The notes under the pieces were generated by a model. That model searched no databases and had not been told where the DNA came from. It saw only the letters and a list, made by a program, of their open reading frames with translations. Below are positions 53,951-63,813 of a stretch of DNA of 64,000 bases, in pieces. The DNA is from Paenibacillus sp. GSMTC-2017 (GTDB lineage: Bacteria; Bacillota; Bacilli; Paenibacillales; Paenibacillaceae). The position numbers and the translations under genes are program-made. The stretch spans positions 443,388-507,387 of the forward strand of contig NZ_JAECMT010000003.1 in assembly GCF_016019935.1 (NCBI RefSeq), written 5' to 3'. Position 1 is the first letter of the stretch; each line of letters opens with the position of its first letter.

Positions 53951-54418
53951 ATGAAGAGATTGGTTATTATGATAGTTTTAATTATTGTTACACTCTTGAT
54001 ATCAAGTTGTAATAAGGTGTCCGAACAAAAATGGTTTGAAACAATAGATGAAACTATTCAAAAAGGATTAACAGATTCAGATTCTATTGAAATACAAAGA
54101 CTATCAATAGAAAATGAGATAATAGTTCTTTTTAAACTAAATGATGCAGATGCCGTTGGAATAGGCAGTGTAACGGTATCTGATAAGGGATATAGTTGGT
54201 ACCCAGGGATACATCCTTTTAACGCTAGTTTCCTACAACTTGATTATCAAACAGAATCTAAGAAAGTTATTTCGTTAACAATAGGCAAAGTTAGAGATGT
54301 AACAATAAAAGAAGTTATACTAGAAGGAAAGCTAAATAACTACGAATTAAAAGTAGTTAAGGGATATTACATTGGAACCAATATAGAACCATTTTATATG
54401 TACAAGAGCCTGCCATAG
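53951..54418 (+). CDS. Small lipoprotein of unknown function
   Basis: Protein of 155 residues with signal peptide and lipobox LISSC (Cys20). The mature part begins KVSEQKWFETIDETIQKGL and looks alpha/beta, about 130 residues long. Divergent from the secreted protein gene by 86 bases; the gap contains overlapping AT-rich promoter-like hexamers. AT-rich relative to the housekeeping genes. GAGGGTG precedes the ATG with good spacing. Confidence 0.72.
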   Translation: MKRLVIMIVLIIVTLLISSCNKVSEQKWFETIDETIQKGLTDSDSIEIQRLSIENEIIVLFKLNDADAVGIGSVTVSDKGYSWYPGIHPFNASFLQLDYQTESKKVISLTIGKVRDVTIKEVILEGKLNNYELKVVKGYYIGTNIEPFYMYKSLP

Positions 54419-54526
54419 GAAAAAAGTTTTCTTTAAACATTCCCCTACTCAAACAGATGCGGAATAATCTTATAACAAGTAAAAGTATAAAACGGTTGCA
54501 ACTGATGATAAACTCACATACAGAAC

Positions 54527-55108
54527 TGAACCGTTCCCCAAAAATAGACATTAGCCCCCGGTGATAATCTAAATTATTTTAGGGGGCGTTTGGCATGGCG
54601 ACAAAAGGGAAAAAGTTAAAAAAGTATAGTCAAGAGATGAAATTGAAAGCTATTAAAATAAAACTACAAGTAAAGACATAACGCCAAAATGTAGAAGAAC
54701 CTGGTATAGATAATAGTGATTGTGATAAGACTTAGATGCGTATGTATAAGCAGTTTAGCATTACAGAGAATCTATTAAACTCTGATTTCACAGCTGACCA
54801 TTCATTGTATTACACACGTTAGAAAGAGTATTTAATAAACAAAAGAATTGTGGACAAATACTCAGTTGATTGTACGTAACGATCAACTCAGTATTTGTCT
54901 TATGCTTACCACGATATGCTACCACAGATTCATGCCCAAATCAGCCTGTCTATAATGAAGAACGAATCAAGAAGAAACTAAAGAAGCTGACTCCGGTTGA
55001 GTACCGTCGTCAGCTTGTGATCAATGGCTTTATTCGTTGTCTACTAAACTAGCGCTTGAAAAATTGCATCGGATATACCCAATCTCAATACTAAAGGGGT
55101 ACACTTCA
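54527..55108 (+). mobile_element. Decayed, internally deleted IS3-family (IS150-like) element
   Basis: The left end TGAACCGTTCCCCAAAAATA and right end, read inward, TGAAGTGTACCCC are related terminal inverted repeats. An OrfA start at about 54596 (MATKGKKLKKYSQEMKLKAI) stops after 28 residues. The OrfB C-terminus survives at about 54930-55050 as QPVYNEERIKKKLKKLTPVE and YRRQL, typical of IS3 transposases. About 582 bases remain from an expected 1.3-1.5 kb. The in-frame catalytic DDE part is gone, so it cannot move by itself. No clear target duplication was seen. The rest of the 54419-55184 gap holds only flanks. Confidence 0.78.
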
Positions 55109-55184
55109 TAGCGGTTATCAAGGGTTTTCTAGTGATTCAGAGAAGAGAAAATCAAATGCTCCTTAACCGCATTTTTAAGTATTT

Positions 55185-56495
55185 TTATAGTGCAGCCATC
55201 GCTTTGCTCGCCGCTTCAATCGTAGCATCAATATCCTCATCCGTATGAGCAATTGTCATAAACCATGCTTCATATTTGGATGGTGCTAGATTGATGCCTT
55301 GATCAAGCATAAGTCGGAAGAACTTGCCGAATATTTCACCGTCAGTGTCTTGAGCTTCGTCATAGTTCGTGATCGGGTGGTCACAGAAGTGAGCAGAGAA
55401 GGAGCCACGAATTTGATTGATCGTAAGCGGTATGCCGTTCTTCTTCGCAGCTTCGTTAAGTCCCGCAGCAAGCTTCGTCGATAGTGCATCCATACGTTCG
55501 TAAATGCCTGGTGTTTGAAGAATTTCAAGACATGCGATACCAGCAGAGATTGATGCAGGGTTACCTGCCATTGTTCCTGCTTGATAAGCAGGACCTAGTG
55601 GAGCAACCTGTTCCATAATTTCACGACGACCGCCATAAGCGCCGATAGGTAGTCCGCCGCCAATGATTTTGCCAAGCGCAGTTAGATCTGGTTCAACTGA
55701 TGCATGATTAGGGAAGAAGCTATATGTTTGAGCCGCGCCGTAATGGAAACGGAAAGCACTGATTACTTCATCGTAAATAACGAGTGCACCAGCATCTCTT
55801 GTTAGCTTGCACAACCCTTCAAGATAGCCTTCATGGGGCATAACCATACCGAAGTTGCCAACGATAGGTTCCACCATTACAGCCGCTGTATCGTCACCCC
55901 AACGCTCTAGTGCTACAGCCAAAGCATCTAGGTCATTAAATGGAACAGTAATGACTTCATGTGCAATGCTTGTCGGAATGCCCGCACTGTCTGGAATGCC
56001 AAGAGTGGAAGGGCCAGAACCAGCCGCAACTAACACTAAATCGGAATGCCCATGGTAGCAGCCTGCGAATTTGATGATTTTGTTGCGTTTTGTATAAGCT
56101 CTTGCCACACGGATTGTAGTCATCACAGCTTCAGTTCCTGAATTAACAAAGCGAACCTTATCTAACGATGGGATCGCTTCTTTCATCATGCGAGCAAGCT
56201 TTATTTCTAGCTCAGTAGGAGTTCCGTAGAGAACACCATCTTGTGCAGCACGTACAATTGCATCTGTTATGTGTGGGTGAGCATGTCCTGTAATAATTGG
56301 CCCGTAAGCAGCCAAATAGTCGATGTAACGGTTATCGTCCACATCCCAGAAATAAGCGCCTTCAGCACGTTTCATAAATACAGGTGCGCCACCACCAACA
56401 GCTTTATAGGAACGAGATGGACTATTCACTCCACCGACAATATGTTGAAGTGCTTCTTGATATAGTTTTTCGGAAGTTGGTCTGTTTGAACTCAT
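55185..56495 (-). CDS. hemL: Glutamate-1-semialdehyde 2,1-aminomutase (GsaB/HemL2 type)
   Basis: PLP enzyme making 5-aminolevulinate for heme; 436 residues. [20 protein letters not shown] is the N-terminal signature, and [20 protein letters not shown] contains the PLP lysine. [20 protein letters not shown] and [15 protein letters not shown] are typical. ATG 56495 has AAAGGA eight bases upstream. The [14 protein letters not shown] form resembles what I recall of the second Bacillus paralogue (GsaB), so a HemL in the main hem operon may exist elsewhere. Confidence 0.92.
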   Translation of the reverse strand: MSSNRPTSEKLYQEALQHIVGGVNSPSRSYKAVGGGAPVFMKRAEGAYFWDVDDNRYIDYLAAYGPIITGHAHPHITDAIVRAAQDGVLYGTPTELEIKLARMMKEAIPSLDKVRFVNSGTEAVMTTIRVARAYTKRNKIIKFAGCYHGHSDLVLVAAGSGPSTLGIPDSAGIPTSIAHEVITVPFNDLDALAVALERWGDDTAAVMVEPIVGNFGMVMPHEGYLEGLCKLTRDAGALVIYDEVISAFRFHYGAAQTYSFFPNHASVEPDLTALGKIIGGGLPIGAYGGRREIMEQVAPLGPAYQAGTMAGNPASISAGIACLEILQTPGIYERMDALSTKLAAGLNEAAKKNGIPLTINQIRGSFSAHFCDHPITNYDEAQDTDGEIFGKFFRLMLDQGINLAPSKYEAWFMTIAHTDEDIDATIEAASKAMAAL

Positions 56496-56536
56496 TATTC
56501 CATTCCTTTCAAAAAAGAAGTTTTTGTACAAGCTGA

Positions 56537-56569
56537 GGACAGCCTACTCGTTAGTCGAGTAGGCTGTCC
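56537..56569 (-). terminator. Strong hairpin after the LCP gene, before hemL
   Basis: GGACAGCCTACTCG/CGAGTAGGCTGTCC, 14 pairs, five-base loop. It is directed to end the LCP transcript, but no T run directly follows, so it may act weakly or as an mRNA-stabilising hairpin. Confidence 0.55.
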
Positions 56570-56620
56570 ATGAACATTGGGACTAATTGTTAACACAATA
56601 TAACTCAAAGCTGAATATTG

Positions 56621-57697
56621 TTATCTGCTCGAACTGCTGTTGAGTGACTCCCCAGAAGTACTTGTGCTATCGCTATTGCTTTTACCATCTGGAGATGGTG
56701 ATTCAGTTGGAGGAAGCATCGTGTCATCCTTAAGTAGAACTTCTTGTACGTAACCAATGAGCGCATCCGTATCACGAATACTAATAACTGATGCACCGCC
56801 AACATGCGTTTCGCCTACAAGCTCCATCGGAGGAATTTGGGCTGTGCCGCCAATTTGGGTCTCAACGCCAAGTTGTCCTAACTTAAGCATGTCGCTGACA
56901 GATAAGTTAGTTTCAATATAAGGAGACACACTCTCTAATATCTTTTTCATCTGTACGATGTTCCAAGTCGATTTCATCTCTTTGGCTACTGCTGTAAGGA
57001 AGTTCCGCTGTCTTTCTGTACGAGTGAAATCACTCATCGCATCATGACGGAAACGAACATATTGCAGAGCTTTATCGCCATCAAGCAATTGATATCCTTT
57101 TTTTAAATCGATATCATAACGATTCCCGTCTGCATTATCACGGTATCGCATATCTTTTTCGACTTCAAAATTAACACCGCCAATTGTGTCAATTAATGCT
57201 TTGAAGCCTTCAAAGTCGGTATATACAAAATATTGAATTTCAAGACCAAGAAGATTACCGACTGTTTTCATCGCAAGTGGTGGTCCACCAATTGTAACAG
57301 CGGTGTTGATTCTTCCATCTCCATGGTCTGGAATTTCGGCATACGTATCACGAAGGACAGAGAAGAGATGTCCTTTTTTCGTTACAGGATCGATTGAAGC
57401 AACTAGGATAGAGTCTGAACGTGCAATATCTCCGTCTTTGGCATCACGTGCATCGCCACCGAGCAACATAATGTTGACGCGTTCCGTTCCTTCCCATTTC
57501 GGCACTTCCACAACATTTTTGGGTTCAACCACTTTGAAGATGGATTCCTCAGGTGTTTTTTTGAAATTGTCTAAAGCACTATATATACCAGCGCCCCAAA
57601 TGATCGCTGCTGTTAAAATACCAGCAGCGATGATGGAGAGGATAATGATTAGCCATTTCCATCTGAATTTTTTCTTTTTTTCCGACCCTGTACGCAT
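56621..57697 (-). CDS. LytR-CpsA-Psr (LCP) family cell-wall ligase
   Basis: Membrane protein of 358 residues that attaches teichoic acid or polysaccharide to peptidoglycan. After a basic start and one helix (about 16-38), the LCP domain has MLLGGDARD, ARSDSILVASIDPVTKKGHLFSVL (two pieces of the motif), RDTYAEIPDHGDGRINTA, and QYVRFRHDAMSDFTRTERQ, holding the pyrophosphate-binding Arg and Asp residues. The Ser/Pro-rich C-terminus is unusual. GGAG is 13 bases before the ATG, a long spacing. Confidence 0.92.
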   Translation of the reverse strand: MRTGSEKKKKFRWKWLIIILSIIAAGILTAAIIWGAGIYSALDNFKKTPEESIFKVVEPKNVVEVPKWEGTERVNIMLLGGDARDAKDGDIARSDSILVASIDPVTKKGHLFSVLRDTYAEIPDHGDGRINTAVTIGGPPLAMKTVGNLLGLEIQYFVYTDFEGFKALIDTIGGVNFEVEKDMRYRDNADGNRYDIDLKKGYQLLDGDKALQYVRFRHDAMSDFTRTERQRNFLTAVAKEMKSTWNIVQMKKILESVSPYIETNLSVSDMLKLGQLGVETQIGGTAQIPPMELVGETHVGGASVISIRDTDALIGYVQEVLLKDDTMLPPTESPSPDGKSNSDSTSTSGESLNSSSSR

Positions 57698-57938
57698 TGC
57701 GTTTATTGGTCTCCTTTCAAGTGCGACAAATTAGTTTAATTCGTTCATGTAAGTAAGGTGGAAAGCATTGGTTATATGTGTGTACATGCGAAAGAGGTAT
57801 CTGCGATCGATTTCGATGATTACAGATAATGGCGACTGTTCGCAAATACAGGCGCACACTGTGCATGCACCATTTACGCATATAGATAACTGATGTATGA
57901 TTACATATCATAAAATTATAAAGCTCTTGGTAGACTTG

Positions 57939-57966
57939 TTGCAAGTTTTATCGTTTTGGGCATAAT
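57939..57966 (+). promoter_or_regulatory. Promoter for the ABC-2 exporter operon
   Basis: TTGCAA (57939-57944), 16-base spacer, CATAAT (57961-57966). The 321-base gap from 57698 to 58018 between the divergent LCP and ABC genes shows nothing else that I could support. Confidence 0.4.
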
Positions 57967-58018
57967 AAAATCGTTATTTCCCAGGAAATGTCGATAGGAG
58001 AGGGGTTGCTACAACACA

Positions 58019-59047
58019 ATGTTAGCAATTGATGTTAAAGATCTGCGCAAAGATTTCCGTGTGCAGAAAAATAGAGAAGGATTGTCTGGTGCACTGCAGG
58101 ATTTGTTTAAGCGAGAATATAGAGAAGTTCGTGCCGTTAAAGATATTTCATTTCAAATTCCGCAAGGTGAGATTTGCGGATATATTGGTGAGAATGGGGC
58201 AGGGAAATCGACAACGATTAAGATGCTTACAGGCATCCTTGTACCAACTGCTGGCGAGCTTAAAGTGAATGGTTATGTTCCTTTTAAAGATAGGGAGAAA
58301 TTTGTTAACGGCATTGGTGTCGTCTTCGGACAACGTTCCCAGCTATGGTGGGATATCGGCGTTATTGAATCGTTCCAACTACTTCGTAAAGTATACAAAG
58401 TGTCCGAACCTGATTTCCGTAAGAGGTTAGACAATTTGGTTGAGCGCCTTCAGCTTGGAGACTTATTAAACAGACCCGTTCGTAAGTTAAGTCTAGGCCA
58501 ACGGATGCGCTGTGAGCTCGTTGCGTCTTTATTACACAATCCGTCTATTTTGTTTCTGGACGAGCCTACCATTGGACTTGATATTGTTGTTAAGACCGAA
58601 ATTCGGGACTTCCTTATGCAAATGAACAAAGAAGAGGGCACAACTATCCTGCTAACGACACACGATCTGCAAGATATCGAAGCACTATGCTCGCGCGTCA
58701 TTATGCTTGATGATGGCAAAATTATTTATGATGGTGGACTAGATGATTTGAAGACGAAGTGGAGCAAAGGACGCGAAATACAGTTCCAATTCGGAAAACA
58801 AACACCTCTAGACAAGCTTAAAGCTCTGACCGATGGAATTAATGCAAGTTGGACAATCGAAAACGATATGACTGCGAAGCTGTTTGTTCCTCATGAAGTT
58901 AGCTTCTCAGATGCGATGGCTAGAGTTGTAGGCGGTGCTGACATTCGGGATATCAAAATCTTCGAAACGAACACAGACGATATTGTTAGAAGTATCTATC
59001 AATCGGGATCTGCAGAGGCAACGAAGAAAGAAGTCGCTTCATCATGA
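58019..59047 (+). CDS. ABC-2 exporter ATP-binding protein (NatA-like)
   Basis: ATPase of 342 residues. Walker A is GENGAGKST, the signature LSLGQRMRCELVASLL and Walker B LFLDEPTIGLD. A C-terminal extension of about 90 residues is typical of the NatA/YhaQ group. Start ATG has AGGAGAGGGG at a long 13-base spacing. Overlaps the next gene by four bases. Substrate unknown. Confidence 0.93.
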   Translation: MLAIDVKDLRKDFRVQKNREGLSGALQDLFKREYREVRAVKDISFQIPQGEICGYIGENGAGKSTTIKMLTGILVPTAGELKVNGYVPFKDREKFVNGIGVVFGQRSQLWWDIGVIESFQLLRKVYKVSEPDFRKRLDNLVERLQLGDLLNRPVRKLSLGQRMRCELVASLLHNPSILFLDEPTIGLDIVVKTEIRDFLMQMNKEEGTTILLTTHDLQDIEALCSRVIMLDDGKIIYDGGLDDLKTKWSKGREIQFQFGKQTPLDKLKALTDGINASWTIENDMTAKLFVPHEVSFSDAMARVVGGADIRDIKIFETNTDDIVRSIYQSGSAEATKKEVASS

Positions 59048-59838
59048 TGAGCGCTTATATCGATTTTATCCGCATTCGTTTTATTATGATGCTTGCATAC
59101 CGAGTTAATTATTATAGCGGTATTATTATTTATGCGATTAATATAGGTGCGTATTATTTTCTATGGCAAGCGATCTATGGGGAACAGGACACACTTGCAG
59201 GGTTTACAGTAGCTCAGATGACAACCTACATTGCGGTGTCATGGATGGCGAGAGCTTTTTATTTTAATAATTTAGACCGCGAGATAGCCAATGAAATTCG
59301 TGATGGCAGCGTTGCTGTTCAACTTATTCGTCCTTACTCTTATCTCCTTGTAAAGATGATGCAAGGTTTTGGGGAAGGTTTGTTCCGACTGCTGTTGTTT
59401 ATGGTTCCGGGACTAGCTATCGTTTGTCTCATCTTCCCGGTATCTTTGCCTACTGATCCTGCCGTGTGGCTTATTTATCTCGTTATGTTGTTTTTCAGCT
59501 TTTTAATTAATTCTCAAATCAACATCTTAACGGGACTTTTTGCATTCTTTGTGGAAAATAATGAAGGTATGATGCGGATGAAACGCGTTATGGTTGATTT
59601 ATTTTCTGGAGTAGTAGTTCCGATCGCCTTTTTCCCTGGGTGGTTGACTGGTATTATGGAGTGGTTGCCATTCCAAGCGATAACGTATTTGCCAAGCTCA
59701 GTATTTACAGGTCGAACTCCGCTCAATGAAGCGGCAGGCGTTTTTTCTATTCAAGTGATGTGGTTTGTAATATTGCTTATTCCAATCTGGCTAACATGGC
59801 GTGCAGCGCGTAAGCGACTGATCGTGCAAGGGGGGTAA
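59044..59838 (+). CDS. ABC-2 type membrane subunit 1
   Basis: Membrane subunit of 264 residues with about six helices; the segment YFNNLDREIANEIRDGSVAVQLIRPYSYLLVKM (in parts: REIANEIRDGSVAVQLIRP) is typical of ABC2 membrane domains with NatA-type ATPases. The four-base overlap upstream and the six-base gap downstream place it in a tight three-gene operon. Functions with the ATPase and second membrane subunit. Confidence 0.88.
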   Translation: MMSAYIDFIRIRFIMMLAYRVNYYSGIIIYAINIGAYYFLWQAIYGEQDTLAGFTVAQMTTYIAVSWMARAFYFNNLDREIANEIRDGSVAVQLIRPYSYLLVKMMQGFGEGLFRLLLFMVPGLAIVCLIFPVSLPTDPAVWLIYLVMLFFSFLINSQINILTGLFAFFVENNEGMMRMKRVMVDLFSGVVVPIAFFPGWLTGIMEWLPFQAITYLPSSVFTGRTPLNEAAGVFSIQVMWFVILLIPIWLTWRAARKRLIVQGG

Positions 59839-59844
59839 GCGAAG

Positions 59845-60636
59845 ATGAGATATGCATCATTATTTTGGGAATACATTAAAAACTATGCGAAGACAAGACT
59901 AACATACCGTGCGGATTTCTGGATTGAAGTTATTTCTGATCTATTGTTCCAAGGGATGAATTTGATCTTTATTCTAATCGTGTTCCAACATACACCGACG
60001 CTTGGCGGTTGGTCCCAGTTAGAAGTTGTTTTCGTATACGGCTTCTTCATGATTCCATATGGCGTGTTTAGCACGTTCTTTAGTATTTGGAACTTTAGCG
60101 AACGGTATATAGTGAAGGGCGAGATGGACCGTGTCCTGACACGGCCAGCCCATAGTTTATTTCAAGTGTTGTTCGAAAATGTTGATCCACAATCGCTCAT
60201 TGGTTCGTTCGTAGGAGCGGGCATAATGGCATATTGTTGGTCCCAAATGGGTTTGCCGTTTGAAATAGTAGACTTACTCATTTTACTCTTGTTTGTATTC
60301 GGTGCAGTACTCATTTACGCAGGTATTTATACGGCGCTTAGTGCCATCTCATTTTATTCAGATGCGCCTACAGGGATTGTTCCGCTTATGTATAACATTC
60401 AAAACTACGGACGTTATCCCGTTAACATTTATAATAAAATGATCCGATTCGTACTCACTTGGCTGCTTCCATTTGCGTTTGTTGGTGTCATTCCAGCGTC
60501 TTACTTCTTAGAGAAGAAAACAGATGATTTATCGCAATTAGCGATGCTTACACCTGTAGTGGGTATTGTCTTCTTCAGTTTAGGTTTGGCGATCTGGAAC
60601 CATGGCGTGAAGAAATATCGCGGGGCAGGTTCGTAA
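59845..60636 (+). CDS. ABC-2 type membrane subunit 2 (DUF990-like)
   Basis: Second membrane subunit, 263 residues with six helices. Motifs GEMDRVLTRPAHSLFQVLFE and QNYGRYPVNIYNKMIR resemble the ABC2_membrane_6/DUF990 family. A GGGGG site precedes the ATG. The pair forms a heterodimer with the ATPase upstream. bcp follows by 21 bases, so it may share the transcript. Confidence 0.88.
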   Translation: MRYASLFWEYIKNYAKTRLTYRADFWIEVISDLLFQGMNLIFILIVFQHTPTLGGWSQLEVVFVYGFFMIPYGVFSTFFSIWNFSERYIVKGEMDRVLTRPAHSLFQVLFENVDPQSLIGSFVGAGIMAYCWSQMGLPFEIVDLLILLLFVFGAVLIYAGIYTALSAISFYSDAPTGIVPLMYNIQNYGRYPVNIYNKMIRFVLTWLLPFAFVGVIPASYFLEKKTDDLSQLAMLTPVVGIVFFSLGLAIWNHGVKKYRGAGS

Positions 60637-60657
60637 GGAGAAGGGAGGAAAGTAATA

Positions 60658-61128
60658 ATGTCACTCCAATTAGGAAAAAAAGCTCCAAAGTTCAAACTCC
60701 CTGCTTCGAATGGGGAGATCATTTCGCTAATGGACTTGCGCGGGAGAAATGTCGTTATATTCTTTTACCCGAAAGATATGACGCCAACTTGTACAGAGCA
60801 AGCTTGCGATATGCGAGACGCTTATCATCAGTTCAACGATGAAAATACGGTTGTTCTTGGTATTAGTCCAGATCCTATCAAATCGCATTTGAAATTTATT
60901 GAGAAGAAGGAACTTCCTTATTTACTCCTCTCTGATGAGGGAAATAAAGTTTGTGAGCAGTATGGTGTCTGGCAGATGAAGAAGCTGTACGGAAGAGAAT
61001 ATATGGGCATTGTTAGATCAACTTTCTTGATCGATGCTTCCGGTAATCTAGTTCGTGAATGGCGTAAAGTAAAAGTGAAAGGCCATGCTATTGAAGTACT
61101 TAATGCAGTTAAGGAATTAAAAAAGTAG
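60658..61128 (+). CDS. bcp: Peroxiredoxin, BCP type
   Basis: Thiol peroxidase of 156 residues. Peroxidatic Cys45 is in DMTPTCTEQACDMRD and resolving Cys50 is five residues later, as in atypical one-subunit 2-Cys BCP. VVIFFYPKD precedes it. A GGGAGGAAAGTAATA site precedes the ATG. Reduced by thioredoxin in relatives. Sits after the exporter operon without its own clear promoter. Confidence 0.94.
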   Translation: MSLQLGKKAPKFKLPASNGEIISLMDLRGRNVVIFFYPKDMTPTCTEQACDMRDAYHQFNDENTVVLGISPDPIKSHLKFIEKKELPYLLLSDEGNKVCEQYGVWQMKKLYGREYMGIVRSTFLIDASGNLVREWRKVKVKGHAIEVLNAVKELKK

Positions 61129-61164
61129 AATCATTATGGTAAGGAAATACATCATTAATAATGA

Positions 61165-61208
61165 AGAGGCTTAACGCATCGTTTCGAATGCGTTAAGCCT
61201 CTTTTTTT
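61165..61208 (+). terminator. Terminator after bcp
   Basis: AGAGGCTTAACGCAT/ATGCGTTAAGCCTCT stem of 15 pairs with an eight-base loop and a run of seven T overlapping the 3' arm. Confidence 0.93.
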
Positions 61209-61327
61209 GTTGCTATTAACCAAATTAATATTAAGCGATGTTGTCATTTACTAGAATAAAGGTTCATATACTCTATCAATTCGATGATGTGCAATTATTT
61301 TGATGATAGAGAAGGGTGGCAATATCG

Positions 61328-62668
61328 ATGCGGAGATTCGTACAAGCATCCATTTGTTTAGTCGTCATTTGGTTCGGTATTTTGGAAATTGGCAGTGGAA
61401 TGCTTGATAAGAGCGAGGCAGCTAGAGAAAATAAAGAAGGTTATACGACTAATTTGGTCTCCTATCAATATGAAACAAGACCTTTGTTAGGTGAGCCTAG
61501 TCAGGCTATTGATGAAGTTACGTTAGCTAAAGAAACGAAAGAGAAAACGGTGACAACTGCTAGAGACGAAAGTAGTGAATCTGTGGCAGGTCATGCGAAT
61601 CTCGTTTTTAATAAACCCCAAGAGGGGAAAATCATTTATTTAACATTTGACGATGGACCAAGCAAGCATACACCTGAAGTTCTTGATATTTTAAGGCAAG
61701 AGGATGTACGTGCAACGTTTTTTCTTCTTGGGGAACATGTGCTTCAAAATCCTTCAATCGCGAAACGAATCGTAGAAGAAGGTCATGCAGTTGGCAATCA
61801 TTCTTTTAATCATAAATATGATCAATTGTATGGAAGCTTCGACAAGTTCGCCGATCAAATTATGCAGACCGATGACGCGATTTATGAAGCAACTGGTATT
61901 CGCACAACTTTACTGAGAGCGCCGGGTGGTACTCATACTAATTTTGACCAAGGTTATTTCGATGCACTTTCTGAAGCGGGTTATCGCGTCCATGACTGGA
62001 ATGTTGACAGCGGTGACTCAAAGCGTAGAGGTGTGCCAGCAGGAGAGATTATAGTGAATGTAAAAAGTTCTAAGCTTCCAAATACGCTTAATGTATTGCT
62101 GCACGATAGTGTAGGGCATGAACAATCGGTTAAGGCATTACCTGAAATTATTAGCTATTACAAAGGACTTGGCTACCGATTTGAGATATTGAATGAAAAC
62201 GTAAAGCCGATGCAGTTCCAAACAGCAAAACGTTTGAAATGGGAAAGAGATCCAGTTACAAATAGACAACAGAAGAAGTTACAAAACTTTGCGAATAAGT
62301 TGATTGTTAGTGGTGAGCGGACACTTTCCAAGCTGGAGGGGCCTGCATTAATTGTAAATCGTGGAGATGAGCAATTAATACTTGGGGCGGAGGAATATAA
62401 GCTTATTGATGGTTCGATTCATGTGCCATTGCTCAAGCTTACGGAGTGGTTAGGTGGTGAAGCTGAAGTTGATGAGAAATCGGGTATAGTAGAAGCTAAT
62501 CTTCAAGGTAAAAGTGTGTTTTGGCTAGCAGACGCAAGATCAACTTCCTCTCATAAATCAGTTCAATTAATTGATGTTCCGATTAGAGCAACACTTGGTG
62601 AGTTCGGCATCTCGATTGCGGACTATGTCTATAACAACGATCAAAGAGAGGTCTGGATAAAAGAGTAA
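61328..62668 (+). CDS. Polysaccharide deacetylase (NodB domain) with C-terminal CuAO_N1-like domain
   Basis: Protein of 446 residues. An N-terminal signal or membrane anchor (FVQASICLVVIWFGILEIG) is followed by a variable linker, then a NodB domain: TFDDGP (106-111, metal Asp), AVGNHSFNH (His158, His162), LRAPGGTHTNFD and DWNVDSGD, and LNVLLHDS. The catalytic residues are all present. After about 310, a domain of Asp/Ile/Val pattern (VNRGDEQLILGAEEYKLIDG) resembles a copper-amine-oxidase N1-like repeat that binds cell wall. It probably deacetylates peptidoglycan or another wall polymer. ATG 61328 has AGGGTGG eight bases upstream. Confidence 0.86.
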   Translation: MRRFVQASICLVVIWFGILEIGSGMLDKSEAARENKEGYTTNLVSYQYETRPLLGEPSQAIDEVTLAKETKEKTVTTARDESSESVAGHANLVFNKPQEGKIIYLTFDDGPSKHTPEVLDILRQEDVRATFFLLGEHVLQNPSIAKRIVEEGHAVGNHSFNHKYDQLYGSFDKFADQIMQTDDAIYEATGIRTTLLRAPGGTHTNFDQGYFDALSEAGYRVHDWNVDSGDSKRRGVPAGEIIVNVKSSKLPNTLNVLLHDSVGHEQSVKALPEIISYYKGLGYRFEILNENVKPMQFQTAKRLKWERDPVTNRQQKKLQNFANKLIVSGERTLSKLEGPALIVNRGDEQLILGAEEYKLIDGSIHVPLLKLTEWLGGEAEVDEKSGIVEANLQGKSVFWLADARSTSSHKSVQLIDVPIRATLGEFGISIADYVYNNDQREVWIKE

Positions 62669-62769
62669 CAGAAAGCTATGTAAGATTGGAATCTAGTAGG
62701 TCTAAATTATGAGTAACCTGGGGAAACTGAAAAATAGATAGATTTATTTTTCAGGAGGCGAATAACGCG

Positions 62770-63813
62770 ATGATAAATCCCCAATTATTCGAAAATAGCG
62801 ATAGTGAACAACAAACAAATAGTTTCAGCCACTGGCCAGAGTCGCCGCAAGTGCTGCTAAATCGTCTACTCTTGAAAGTAGAGCAAGTATTGCTAGGAAA
62901 GCAAGAGCTCATAAAACATACGCTCGTTTCCATGCTCGCTGGAGGACACGTATTACTAGAGGATGTTCCTGGTGTGGGGAAAACGATGTTAGCACAAGCC
63001 TTTGCACGTGCAGTTGGCGGAGACTTTAAACGAATTCAATTTACATCCGATATGTTGCCAGCTGATGTCGTTGGCGGTGTTGTGTTAGAGCCTCGAACAA
63101 ATGAACTAGTGTATCGTGCAGGACCTATTATGGGTAATGTCGTACTTGCAGATGAAATTAACCGTACATCTCCGCGGACACAATCAGCGCTGCTTGAGGC
63201 AATGGAGGAACGTAGAGTTACGATTGAAGGAAAAACAAGACGTCTCCCTGTTCCATTTATGCTAATTGCTACACAAAATCCACTTAGCTTTGAAGGAACA
63301 AGTCATTTGCCGGAAGCGCAGTTAGATAGATTTATGATGCGTCTTACAATAGGCTACCCAGGCGCGAGCAATGAGAAGCGTATGCTTGAGCAATATGCTG
63401 AGGGAAAACGGATAGAGCCAGATCGTATTAGACCTGTTATTGCTATTGAAGAATGGCTGCAAATGCAAGCGGAGGTTAGACAGGGCCATACGCATCCTGC
63501 CTTGCTAGAGTACATGGTGCGGGTAGCAGAGGAAACAAGACGTTCGTCTGATATATTGCTTGGTCTTAGCCCGAGAGCGTTACGTGATTGGCTTCGAGCT
63601 TCGCAAGCAAGCGCGTATTTGGAGGGGCGTAGGTACGTTATCCCAGACGATCTCTTATCTACAGCAGAGGCAGTATTGACTCATCGCTTAACTCTTCGTG
63701 GGAGTAGCGGACTTGCTGGATCGGATGCAGCAACACTTATTCGCCGAATAATTAGAGATACTCCCTATCCGCCAGAAGCAGGAGTAGGCTTTGGAAGCAG
63801 GAAGTCGAGATGA
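62770..63813 (+). CDS. MoxR-family AAA ATPase
   Basis: MoxR ATPase of 347 residues. Walker A is LLEDVPGVGKTML and Walker B VVLADEINR. Sensor motif LIATQNPLSFEGTSHLPEAQLDRF is typical. The CAGGAGG site has good spacing. These chaperone-like ATPases load metals or remodel proteins with a DUF58 partner, which is here the next gene overlapping by four bases. Confidence 0.93.
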   Translation: MINPQLFENSDSEQQTNSFSHWPESPQVLLNRLLLKVEQVLLGKQELIKHTLVSMLAGGHVLLEDVPGVGKTMLAQAFARAVGGDFKRIQFTSDMLPADVVGGVVLEPRTNELVYRAGPIMGNVVLADEINRTSPRTQSALLEAMEERRVTIEGKTRRLPVPFMLIATQNPLSFEGTSHLPEAQLDRFMMRLTIGYPGASNEKRMLEQYAEGKRIEPDRIRPVIAIEEWLQMQAEVRQGHTHPALLEYMVRVAEETRRSSDILLGLSPRALRDWLRASQASAYLEGRRYVIPDDLLSTAEAVLTHRLTLRGSSGLAGSDAATLIRRIIRDTPYPPEAGVGFGSRKSR

